Below, in pieces: positions 27,993 through 38,603 of a DNA stretch of 64,000 nt (position 1 is its first letter; each line of letters starts with the position of its first letter). The position numbers were made by a program, and so were the translations under genes. The notes below the pieces were generated by a model. It searched no databases. It was not told the origin of the DNA and saw only the letters and a program-made list of their open reading frames with translations. Source of the DNA: Embiotoca jacksoni (lineage: Eukaryota > Chordata > Actinopteri > Embiotocidae); NCBI GenBank assembly GCA_022577435.1, contig JAKOON010000007.1, positions 23,445,532 through 23,509,531 on the forward strand, read 5' to 3'.

Positions 27993-27994
27993 AC
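27895..27994. repeat. (TA)46 within a 100-bp perfect palindrome
   Basis: GTCT, then 46 TA units, then AGAC. The flanking tetranucleotides are also complementary, so the whole 100 bases is one perfect inverted repeat able to form a cruciform. Confidence 0.95.
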
Positions 27995-28029
27995 AAATGT
28001 ATGTGCTCGGAATAAACACACACACACAC

Positions 28030-29384
28030 AGAGAAAGGTAGCGTGAACATGTAGTTGAGCCTCTTTTTAACAGCACCGTCTCTCATCAGCCTCAGACAGC
28101 CTTACAGCAGGTGTCAGGCATTCACCTTGCTGGATGACAAACGTGTATTTCTTAATATGCCAGGCAGCTTTGTTAGCGGATTAATTCATCAGCGGCGGCG
28201 TGCTCGTCTCTGGCAGGGAGAAGTGTTTGTTGGTGACTTATCGGGGCTGTTGATGCAGCACTGCGTGGAGAGACGTATGCTGCGTGGCAGGTTATACTGT
28301 GCCGAGCTGCAGTTTGCCAAGTCGGGTGTTACTGTATCTTCTTATGGTGTGGGGGGGCTGCTTCTTGGCAAGCAGGTGGGAGAAGTGTTGGCGTACACAC
28401 ACTCAGACTGAGGCAGATCAGACAGGCTGCTGATGTTGGAGCAGCTCGGTGGCCAACAGCAGCAGAGTGCTGATTGTTCATGTGTTCCGGCCCTTTAAGG
28501 GTCACATCACTACAGATACAAACAAAACAAAGCACACAACATTGACTGACTAATGCCCCTTCACAAAAACAATGTTTTTATGGGAGTGGCCCAAGACAAT
28601 TCTCCCTAATTGAAGTCCTTTAGCTTAATCAGGAAGGACCTGATGATAGTTCAAACTCAATCACATTTCACGCAGCAATACTTCAGGTACATGCAGGTGA
28701 AAAGAGCAAGGTTTGAACTTTACTCAAACTTTCTTATTTCTATTCTTTGCACAGTTATTTCCATCACTTTCCGTCCACCTGAGTGCAGCACCACGATTGT
28801 CTTCAAGCAGAGATTGTCCGCGAAATGATCAGCGATCAGAGAGGCAGCGGGATGCAGTTGGAGGGAGGACATGTTGGCAGGGTTTTAACCCCACGGTCTG
28901 CTGTGGCCAAAGTAGAAATGGGCCAAAAGTAGTAAGATAGCACTTTGAGCAGATGATCAAACCTACTGGTGAGTACAAAGGAAAGACAAGTTCACGGTTT
29001 CATCAAATGCATGTCCGCAAAGATCGGCCTGACGCCAAATGTGTAATTTACCAGAGTCTGTGATGTTCTGGACTGCATGGTTCTTTCGAGCACCGTATAT
29101 ATGCCTCCTATGTGCAGAGGTCCACATCAAACTAGGGTGTCCTTTTTTTTAACAGGAATCAAACCAAAGAAATGAAACAAAGAATCTCTTTTTGCTGTCA
29201 GGGTGCACGTATGAACACATGCACGTACCCCTAATCATACAGTAGGAGGTACAGAAGCACATGCACCTCTGCCGTCTACATCGCAGTGTGTCTGTTTCAA
29301 CATTGGTTGGAAAATTAAAAATAAATAAATATGCAATAGACAGAAGATTCATGTGGAAGAGTCTTCATTGTTTTATCCGTTACA
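28030..29384. other. Unique intergenic DNA
   Basis: The 28080-28330 block is repeat-free and could be conserved non-coding sequence; no gene seen. Confidence 0.5.
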
Positions 29385-29545
29385 AAAAAGAAGAAGAAGC
29401 AACGTATCGAGAAGAAGATGAAGAAGATGAAGATGAAGAAGATGAAGAAGAAGCAACGTATCGAGAAGAAGATGAAGAAGATGAAGATGAAGATGAAGAA
29501 GAAGATGAAGAAGAAGCAACGTATCGAGAAGAAGAAGAACCTGGC
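29385..29545. repeat. Three copies of a GAA/GAT-rich unit with AGCAACGTATCGAGAAG
   Basis: AGCAACGTATCGAGAAG occurs near 29398, 29453 and 29515, separated by (GAAGAT)n. The frame over it is open (EEEATYREEDEEDED) and continues to 29752, but no splice sites or conserved protein are recognised. Confidence 0.85.
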
Positions 29546-30000
29546 AAAGCATCGATCAGCCGGTCAGCAGTGGTGAGTCCCAACCGACGGTGGTCAGAGG
29601 AAAACCATGAACCACAAGTAGGCGCTTGTTATGTGCTGCTGACGTCTCGGTGCCAGAACTTCTGTAACGGTGAAGACAGATCCAACCGATGCAGCCGAGC
29701 CAGAGACCAGCTCTTTCCCTTTATGTCCACGTCATCTACATGTTTCCCATAAACACATCTGTTGTGAAAAGATGTCGAGGGAGATACTTTTTTCTTTTCT
29801 ATTCCTTTTAGTAAAAACATCTTTGTTGATGTTTATCTGACTGTTGCCGGGAGCAACACACAAGGCTGACGTGTCCTTCAAGGCTTTTTCCGTAATTCAA
29901 GGCTCACACCTCGCACACAGTGAGTAACCACATACTGTAAATTCAAGGTTGGAGAAGATTAACCCCCAGCACACAGACTTCCATCAACTTAGTATTTCTG

Positions 30001-30001
<1 letters not shown>

Positions 30002-30077
<76 letters not shown>

Positions 30078-30085
30078 TATATAAA

Positions 30086-30118
<33 letters not shown>
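30002..30118. repeat. (CA)n and (TG)n facing tracts
   Basis: About 36 CA units, then CGTCTATATAAACAG, then about 14 TG units: complementary arms around a short AT-rich loop. Confidence 0.95.
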
Positions 30119-30193
30119 CACAGATAGTGGCCAGCAACCCAGCAAGGTGTTTACTGCCGTATACAGGGAGATTACACGGGCTTATTGAGCCTT

Positions 30194-30196
<3 letters not shown>

Positions 30197-30285
<89 letters not shown>
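30197..30285. repeat. (CA)n microsatellite
   Basis: About 44 CA units; scattered short CACACA runs continue to 30480. Confidence 0.95.
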
Positions 30286-30286
<1 letters not shown>

Positions 30287-30567
30287 ACTCCACAGTGTTG
30301 CTCACACACACATCCAGGCAGATACACGCTGGACAGATATTGACCACGATTACACACACACAGCTCGTGTGTCGGCACAATCGCACACACATCATTACAC
30401 AAAACAATCAAGAAATCAAAAATGCTCAAACTCAAAATGGAGGACACGAAAAGATAAAAACACCCACGTACACACAGAGATAACAAGACTGCACACAAAA
30501 TACACACACTCAACAGCTATTGTTCAGCTGATGGTCCATTATCTAACCACTGCCAGCCCTTCTCATC

Positions 30568-30569
<2 letters not shown>

Positions 30570-30659
<90 letters not shown>
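30570..30659. repeat. (TG)n microsatellite
   Basis: About 44 TG units, complementary to the CA tract some 290 bases upstream. Confidence 0.95.
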
Positions 30660-30663
<4 letters not shown>

Positions 30664-31566
30664 GCAGACTGCACACCTCCCACTGTAGCTATAAGCTTTC
30701 TGTCACACTACAGTGCTACTACATTTACTCCACACAGCTATTGTTGCAGCTGTAATCCAAGTGAAAAACATCTTCTGGTGCTGCTGTAATGAAAACAGGA
30801 GCATATTGTCTCGACTACAAAACGCAGCCATGTTGCTTTGTTTGAGGTGGAAACCAAAGTGAAAACAGTGATGATCCACAGTAACTGTGCTGTATTACAA
30901 GAGGCATCACAACAAAACCAGCTTCTTCAGAAACGCCGACGCGAAGAAGCCTCGACCTGAACAGAGCAATAACTGTGGCAGGAGGCATTTCACCGTCAGG
31001 AGATGTAGTTCACTCCTCTGCAGCCTCATGTAGCGCTTCATACTGGATTTACAGTGTCTGTGCATGAGCTGGATCCTTTTTTTTTAAAAGAGAATTCATT
31101 CTTGAACATTGAACACACACTCAAATCATTAGGACCTGACACGCTGTTGATCCTTTGCATGATGCCGAAACAGCTTCAACCTGACTCAGGCAGAACTCAA
31201 CAGCAGGAACATTTTGTGTTCCTACTCATGCAAGACAGGTACAAAGAAGACCTGCAGCTGAAGATTTGCACGCACAACACATGTTTTGTACTTGATACTG
31301 GGACATTTTTTGTGCACAAATATTCAGACCCGGGTGTTTTTTATATTGCACAAACCATATTTTGTGTTTGTAAATCTTTTAAATCTTAGAATTTCTGCTC
31401 TATTTTAACCAAACTAAGCCTCCTGTCGAAGCAGGAGAGTGAGACCAGAAAAAGGCAAACAATCAGTCAGATTGATTTTGAGCCCAAAGTTCTGTATCAG
31501 TGAATAGAATAAGTTAAGAAGCGGGGGCGTCTTTTCTCTAAAAGGAGACATTATGTTCTGTGGTGG
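30660..31566. other. Unique intergenic DNA
   Basis: A frame from 31054 to 31389 (111 codons) has no recognised domain and AT-rich composition. No gene called. Confidence 0.5.
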
Positions 31567-31868
31567 TGTTATAACCGACCCAAACACACAGCAGGTAGCT
31601 TGGAAACAGGATGTTTTATTTTCCAATAAGGCAGGGGGAAAATAAAACTCAACATTCATCAGCACAGATATCGGCCGGAAGGGGAGAGGGTCCCTGTAAT
31701 CGTCGCCGGGGCCGAAGCAGGCGAGTCCAAGCTGGCTGGAGGGTGCGTCCCCGCGCTCCACACCGGGAAGACAGGTGGTGTCTGAGGACCGGGCACCGGA
31801 TGAATCCACACCCTCCAGACACACCAAAACAAACAGGCAGGAAACAGGAGGACATGCCGATCCTGACA
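31567..31868 (-). mobile_element. Candidate solo LTR, second Gypsy-like family
   Basis: On the minus strand, 302 bases start TGTCAGGATCGGCATG and end GGTTATAACA, with AATAAA about 55 bases before the end. Layout and 3' end (GTGTGTTTGGGT close to TAACA) resemble the complete LTR at 50835 without being the same sequence. I see no target-site duplication, so boundaries are approximate and an incomplete element is possible. Long open frames here are by-products of GC-rich sequence. Confidence 0.5.
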
Positions 31869-31999
31869 CATTATTCATGGTCCCTGCAGCTATGCTCTTG
31901 TCCTTCTTGTCTTTGTTCTGATTATTATTCTTCTGTAATATTTTCATCAGCTAAAAGTGCATCAAAACCCATACGATGAAAATACACATAAATTGGTAT

Positions 32000-33300
32000 T
32001 TAGATTGCTCCCACGACTCGTGCACAAAATATGACATGTATGGACCTAAAGGTGGCGCTGTAACAATGAACTCTACGTTCATGCAATTATGTCAAGGATC
32101 AAAGTTCTTTCTCTATTCCAATCTGTGAATGTGTCAAATATTTGCTCCAATATACTTCTGCTTTAAAAATGTCAACTTTTGGGAGTCTTTAAAAATTATC
32201 TATAAAAGTTATTTTTGCCAGCTCGTCCTAATCCGTTGGCCCAATTATACTGAAACTTCAAATCATCTTTGGACCTTGCCCATCTAAAGATATGAAAATA
32301 ATTTGTATATGTCAAACTGAGATATTAATTTAATACGTTTTTAAACTTTTGTCTGTAACTTCATTGATACAAAAATTTGTATGAGTCAAAACTGACAAAA
32401 CCAATTGGAACCAAACTTGATGGACGTGTTGGGATGTAAGGTCCGAGCTTTCCTGAGCTGTCCCAAGATGTTTTTGTTGCTGGGGGCACTGCAGTTGTGA
32501 AAAGTTTATATCTCGTGATCAGCTGCACAGATTCATACTAAATTCTGGTTGCACAATCTCGGGTCATGTCTCAGTCGATGCCAAAAGTTTGGTAATGATT
32601 GATTAAAGTGGGCGTGGCAAATTGAAATGTCCTGCAATTTAACATTCAATTAAAAAAATGACAAAAAAAAAATCATCCGTACATCCTACAGAGCTCACAT
32701 TTTTTCAATACATGCACTCAAGTAAGCTTTGTGGTCAATTCAGAAGTCCATCACTTGATGCTTTTTAAAATTTGCAAAATTGATTAAAATCTATAACTCC
32801 ACAAATCTGGATTCAAATGCAGCCAAAATTGATACTAGATATCACAAGTCTGCCGTGATTTCCAATATCGTCCTGAAGTTTGTGCTTTATGTGCAACATG
32901 TTCTATTTCCCCAAACATTTGATCAGACTTTGATGATATATCTGACGTCGATTTATTGTAAATAAATGTGATTTATTTGCCAAAATGTTTCACCAAAATT
33001 TTGATTTTTTTTTTTTTTTTTTTTTTTAATGGATTTTAAACTACCCCTTTTTTGCACATGTAATCTTACTAGATGGTTTTGCCAATGCATGTTTCCCTCG
33101 AGGCCTGATCTGTAAATCGCCTTCTTTGAGGATCTGAAGGTTCACGGTTCAAATCCCCTGCTTGACGAGTGTTGCAGTGTGCATTTTCTTTTCTTTCATG
33201 TGCTTCTCGCCTTCTACTGTTTGCAATATGTTGGGACCTCAATCATTGCTGCCTGCGGCTATATTTATGCTTCCATTCGTTAAAAACATTTTTTATTTAG
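32000..33300 (+). repeat. Probable old interspersed repeat
   Basis: AT-rich, gene-free sequence with phrases such as TGCCTGCGGCTATATTTATG and GTGTTGCAGTGTGCATTTTC that I associate with an abundant degenerate fish repeat. GGTTCAAATCC (33148-33158) resembles a pol III B box, but no convincing A box was found. A T run lies at 33005-33028. Identity of the family is unknown. Confidence 0.35.
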
Positions 33301-35119
33301 ATTTGAGATAGTAGTTCATTTACATATTGAGAGAGTTTGTACATTAACGTGAGTGGGTTTGTGCAACTGCGACCCCTAGAAATGATCTTTGCACACCACT
33401 GTGTTGCCATAGATTTTTTTTTCTGCCTTAATATCTTCGTACATCATCTATCTGTGGTGACTCCAGCTTGGTTTTTCTGTTGTTGTTTATCACTCAGCTG
33501 AGTTTAAGGAAATCTCCAAGTCTGCAGGGAGACGATGTTTGTGTGACAGTTTTATACTCTGTTCACCCTCCATCCACCCCGACCACCTCCTGCTGACAGA
33601 ATCCAGCCAGCGATTACTTTTGCCGGCATATGTTGTTGTCGACTGTTCAGGGTCGTCATGGAAACCTGCCTCAGCTGATGTATGGTGCCTTGCCATCACT
33701 CTGTTTGTGCTCCTGGCCGGATGCACTGAACAGCTGTGATGTGGCCAAGGTTTATTTTTCATCGTACTATTTGATACAAAACGTGCACTCGTTAGATCAC
33801 TGATTGAAAACATGTGGGCTCCTTGTATTTATCAGGAAGAGTCACTGTATAACTTTATTACTTTATTTCTACTTCTGTATCAATTATTAGTACTTTTCAT
33901 TTAATGCATGTTTGCACGCTGACAAAACCCCAAGTTGTTGTTTTTGTTCTTGTAGCTCAGTCATCTTTATGTACAACAAGCTGAAGAGTGATGAAACACT
34001 AAAACAACAGATGGATGTGTGATGGCTACGGCAAGTAGAGAAAGAGTCTTTAGTTGGAAGAACTGTGGGCACAATAGACTAATTTGTACACATTTTAACT
34101 TTTTTTTCTTAACTTAAAATCCAAACATATTTGTGCAACCTGCCAGGCAACATATACAAATATACAAGACAGATTTATCTACTGATCAGATCTGTGTGCA
34201 CCATCCCCTTTGTGAATGAAAGGAAAATTATAAAAATGTTGTATTGTGTGAACACCCCGTTTTGAGTGTTAAAACTGGAAGTCTCAGTAAACCAAATCTA
34301 TAAATTGCAATTTAGCCCAGATGGGAGGTAGAAAAAAGGTCTGAACATTCAGATCAGTCGATATTTCCTTTAATAATGACGATGTTCTTGGATTTACCTG
34401 GAGAACATCTGTGATGAGCAGCAGATGCGTATCAGATTCTTCTAACAATGAGTGATCAATATAAATGGCATTCAAACGTTTCCATGCAGGTATCAATGTT
34501 TGCACATCTGTAGCTGTAATGTTGGTTTCTAATGTGCTCCTTATTTTTATTGTGCCTCTTTTTCACGTTGTGGTTTTGATGCATCTCCTTCATTGTTCCC
34601 TTGTTTCCTCTGGAAGCTGCAGTGTGGTATTTTCTCCTCCAGGGGGCTCTGTATGCCCTCCCTGCTCTCATGTCAGGGCTGGTTGCTGCTGCTGCTGCTA
34701 GTAGCGGTGGTAGAAATGTGCTGGTGAGAACCTGTAGGTGTCACCCATTATCTAGCTGTTAGTGCAGCAGAGGAGGGAGGTGTGTCCGTCGGCTGCACAG
34801 CCCTCCGTGAACCTCTTCACACCTCAAAGCAGCTATTTCCATCTGCCTCGACAGCACATTTCTCCACCGCTCACCCGAGCCTGATCCTTTCTTTGTTTTG
34901 AGATTGGAGTGGCTCTCAGATTTCTGCCCAGGTCTCAGACAACAATCCTGACGGCAGCTCAAAGCTTTTTCATATTGTGTTTCAAAAACTGCAACAATGA
35001 AAAGAGCCCCATTTTCTGGTGTGAAGAAGGAGACTTGTTAGTGAAGAGTGAATCCACGGGGTCTATTTATTATTTAACTGAGTCTTCTGGTTGTTTTGCA
35101 ATGGTTTGCCAGTTTACGG

Positions 35120-35169
<50 letters not shown>

Positions 35170-35611
35170 TAGTCTATAAAATATGAACAAAGGGTACAAA
35201 GATGTTTAAATTATAGTGACATGAAATATTAAAAAAAAAAGAAAATCCTGATATTTGAGGAGACAAACCCCAAGAAATATTCACAGGTTTAAATGATAAA
35301 TGTTTGAATTTATTTGATTATCTAAACTATCATCATTTGATTGACTGTTTCATGGTTTCTTCCCGTACTTGTACTATTGATTTTATTACAATTATTAATT
35401 GACTGAGATTGAACGTTTATTTTAGGTCCATTTCGTGGCTCTTCTGGAGCTTTCGCTGGAAGAGGCGTCTGTAAAATTATACTTTGAACATCTAAACTTT
35501 GCTGACAAACTGTGGCTGTCGAAGAAAACGGGATGCATTTGAAAGCTCTAGAAGAGCTCCCTACTTCATATTTCCTGTTGCTTTTTCTACTCGAGGAGTA
35601 ACAGGGAGCAA
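33301..35611. other. Unique intergenic DNA with an (ATT)n tract
   Basis: No gene recognised. Confidence 0.55.
35127..35168. repeat. (ATT)n microsatellite
   Basis: About 14 ATT units. Confidence 0.95.
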
Positions 35612-36135
35612 CCAAGCACCAACCATCAGTGATGTCATCATCCATCAATGATGTCATCGTTGGTTTGTGAACGTTATGAATCCTCCAGTTCAGATTCTGT
35701 CCGTCACCATCTTTGCTAGTTCGGAGCGGTTTGGAGCAGGAAGTGACCATATTTGGACGAGCTGGGGGAGGAGCCAGAGGTGGATCTGACCGATCTGATT
35801 GGAAACCTGACGATACTACGTCCCGCCCACCGATAGCTGTAACCTGACTGCACCACAGGCCTGTCAATCAAACAGACACCCCCCCAAAAACAGGTCTTCT
35901 TGAATCTTCTTTTCTAATGAATGAGGGATTATTTTCAGATGGACCTCCAGAAAACTAATAAGAAGGAGTGACTTTAGCTAACAACACCGAGATAACTGAT
36001 GGACACATTTTATTCACTTTGGATTTGATGAGAGAAGTTGAATGGGAGTCTATGGAGCCGGAGGCTTTTTGGAGCCGACCTCTAGTGGCACTCGCTGGTA
36101 TTGCAGCTGAAGACACTTCTGGATCGGAACCATTA
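35612..36135 (+). repeat. Dispersed repeat, copy B (inverted relative to copy A)
   Basis: About 524 bases matching copy A at high identity by eye, in opposite orientation and 25 kb away. Differences are scattered substitutions. Downstream of the homology the sequence becomes A-rich (36136-36240), which could be a retroposon tail. Confidence 0.8.
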
Positions 36136-36362
36136 CTATTATTTTTTAAGCTACATCCACTTTCATATACGATCTATGGAAACAACACAGTAAAAAAAAC
36201 AAAAAAAAACAAGGAAAATAAAACAAAGCTGGAAAAATAATCATATCAGTAAAAAGACAAACAGCCAGAAGAACTGTGAAACAAAGGATCTAATACAACA
36301 ACACGCATGTTAAGATGTCAGATGACCAACTAGCAACCGCTGCATGCTCCCCAAGGCTTTGA

Positions 36363-36490
36363 TACTCTAACCCTGATGAGCAATCAGTCAGGTGCAGCCA
36401 ATTAAACAGCTGAGGGGGCACACACACACTCACACACACACACACACACACACTCACACACACACACACTCACACACACACACACACACA

Positions 36491-36527
<37 letters not shown>

Positions 36528-36709
36528 ACACACACACTCATACACACACACACACACACACACACTCACACACACACACACACACTCACACACACACACA
36601 CACACTCACACACACACACACACACTCACACACACACACACTCATACACACACACACACACACACACACTCACACACACACACACACACTCACACACACA
36701 CACACTCAT

Positions 36710-36741
<32 letters not shown>

Positions 36742-36840
36742 ACACACACACACATACACACACTCACACACACACACACACACTCACACACACACTCACA
36801 CACACACACACACACACTCACACACACACTCACACACACA

Positions 36841-36893
<53 letters not shown>

Positions 36894-36992
36894 ACACACA
36901 CACTCATACACACACACACACACACACACACTCACACACACACACACACACTCACACACACACACACACACTCACACTCTCACACACACACA

Positions 36993-37043
<51 letters not shown>

Positions 37044-37075
37044 AGACAGACAGACAACTGGCCGTAACAGTCTCT
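36363..37075 (+). repeat. Dispersed repeat with internal (CA)n, long copy
   Basis: GATACTCTAACCCTGATGAG then CAATCAGTCAGGTGCAGCCA lead into a CA tract (36417-37040), followed by CTGGCCGTAACA. The same left and right flanks surround the CA tract at 61449-61652. The tract is about 620 bases, interrupted regularly by CT and AT steps. Confidence 0.65.
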
Positions 37076-37349
37076 ATCTGTAAATAATAACAGATCATTA
37101 TAGATATTAATAAATATAAACAGAGACAGCTGAGAAATGTGTATTATTTTATTTGTGTACCATCCTCTCCCCCCACAATAATCCACGAAGACAAGTGTCC
37201 ATTAATTCATTAATATATTCATGTATACATTTTTCTGTGACAAATAAAAAAAAATCACAATACAAAAGACAGTTTTAAATATGTAGAATGTCGATCGCAT
37301 GTCAAAGTCTTGATTCAACGTTTTTGTACTCAACATGCATTCAAATATA

Positions 37350-37656
37350 AAAATAGATTTCTGATTAAGTTTATTTACACTTTTTTATAAATATAAGTAT
37401 ACAAATGTATTTTTAAAATACAAAGATAAATACAGTCACATAGTGTACATTGTGTACCAAACCATCAATTAACAAACTTTTTTTGGATATTTAGCATTCA
37501 CAAAACACAGTTATTACATTAGAAATGCAACTTTAACGACAATTGCAGGTCTTGTTTTTTGTCTTTGTTTCTTATTTCTTTGCGTGTCCTTGTTTTGCCA
37601 CCTTCACGTCGGCGTGTGCGGGTGGTGAATAAATAAGGAGGGTAATAAACGGGCGT
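37350..37656 (-). terminator. pcdh18 3' UTR with likely poly(A) signal
   Basis: Sequence after the stop is AT-rich on the transcript strand. AATAAA lies at 37375-37370, about 280 bases past the stop codon. It overlaps TGTAAATA (37379-37372), which matches the Pumilio consensus UGUANAUA. A further AATAAA lies at 37153-37148. The true cleavage site is not visible; the 3' end is an inference. Confidence 0.5.
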
Positions 37657-38603
37657 CTAGCTCTGCCGGACGTCCTGCAGGAGTTTGTTGATCTCGGCCA
37701 CCAGCTCGCTGGCGTCCACCAGCTCGTGTCGGCTGTCGCTGCGTTTGCCCTGAAGGTGACTGAGCACCGAGTCGAAGTCGTCCTCCTCGTAGTTCTCCGG
37801 GATCTCCTCCATGGCCGGCAGCCACTTGGAGGAGGGCCCCGGCACCGCTACCGGCACCGGCGCCGGAGAGGACTGCACCAGCGTGGGGCCGACCAGCGCC
37901 GTGAGCAGCGGGCTGCTGTGGGGTTTGGGGGTGTGCGAGCTGTTCTGCGGGCTGTTCTTGGGCGCCTGCGCCCCCTTGTGGCTGCTGCTCTGGGAACTGA
38001 GCTTGGTGCTGGGTTTCAGCGTGTGGTAGCTGCCGCCCTGGTGGTGACCCGACGGGCCGATGCTGCTGCCCGGGTTCTGGAAGTGTGTGTTGGCGGCCCA
38101 GGCGGCCACGCCCTGCTGGTGGACGGAGGGGCTGGGCTTGCCGGGCAGGTGACCCCTCCTGCGGTCCAGAGACCCGGTCAGGGGGACGCCCGTGCCGCTC
38201 AGGCTGCTCCCCTTCTGGCTCTCGTTGACCTGCACGTACGAGTCCAGACCCTGTGGGAGGAGCCTCTGGAACACGCTGCTCATCTCCGACAGCAGCGACG
38301 TGGTCCCACACAGGTCTTCATCTCCGGCCTCGCCGCCCACTCCCCCCTCCTCCCCTGCCCCGTCCTCCCCGTCCAGATCCTTCCCGAAGGTGGAGAAGCT
38401 CTGGTTCCGGGCCGGGCCGGTGTCGGTACACGGCTGCGGGGTCTTTTCCTGAGAGAGGTCGGCGGTCTGGCGGGCTTCCTCCCCGGGGATGTAGAGGTTG
38501 CTGCGGTAGTCGGAGGAGGAGGAGCCGGGGGAGGCCAGGGGGGGCATCCAGCACTGATCCGAGTGACCCAGGACCCGGCACTCCTCGGTGCAGAGTCTCA
38601 TCG
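37657..38603 (-). other. pcdh18: pcdh18 coding exon 4 (distal cytoplasmic tail)
   Basis: The exon begins after acceptor CCCCTCCAG and ends at TAG (37659-37657). It encodes residues 921-1235: AMRLCTEECRVLGHSDQCW, a Ser/Pro-rich linker, SSVFQRLLP, QGVAAWAANTHFQNP, KWLPAMEEIPENYEEDDFDS and the terminal EINKLLQDVRQS. FSTFGK (residues 990-995, bases 38397-38380) fits the WAVE-complex receptor consensus (hydrophobic-x-S/T-F-x-x). This fits the Nap1 link reported for zebrafish Pcdh18a. The exon is strongly GC-rich, which creates long spurious open frames on both strands. Confidence 0.94.

Noticed and set aside
29261..29752. 163-codon acidic protein
   Set aside because: Most is a GAA/GAT repeat; no splice sites or family recognised.
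31414..31947. 177-codon minus-strand frame
   Set aside because: It overlaps the candidate solo LTR and has no domain.
33148..33158. tRNA gene or tRNA-derived SINE
   Set aside because: Only a B-box-like GGTTCAAATCC is present; no A box or cloverleaf could be drawn.
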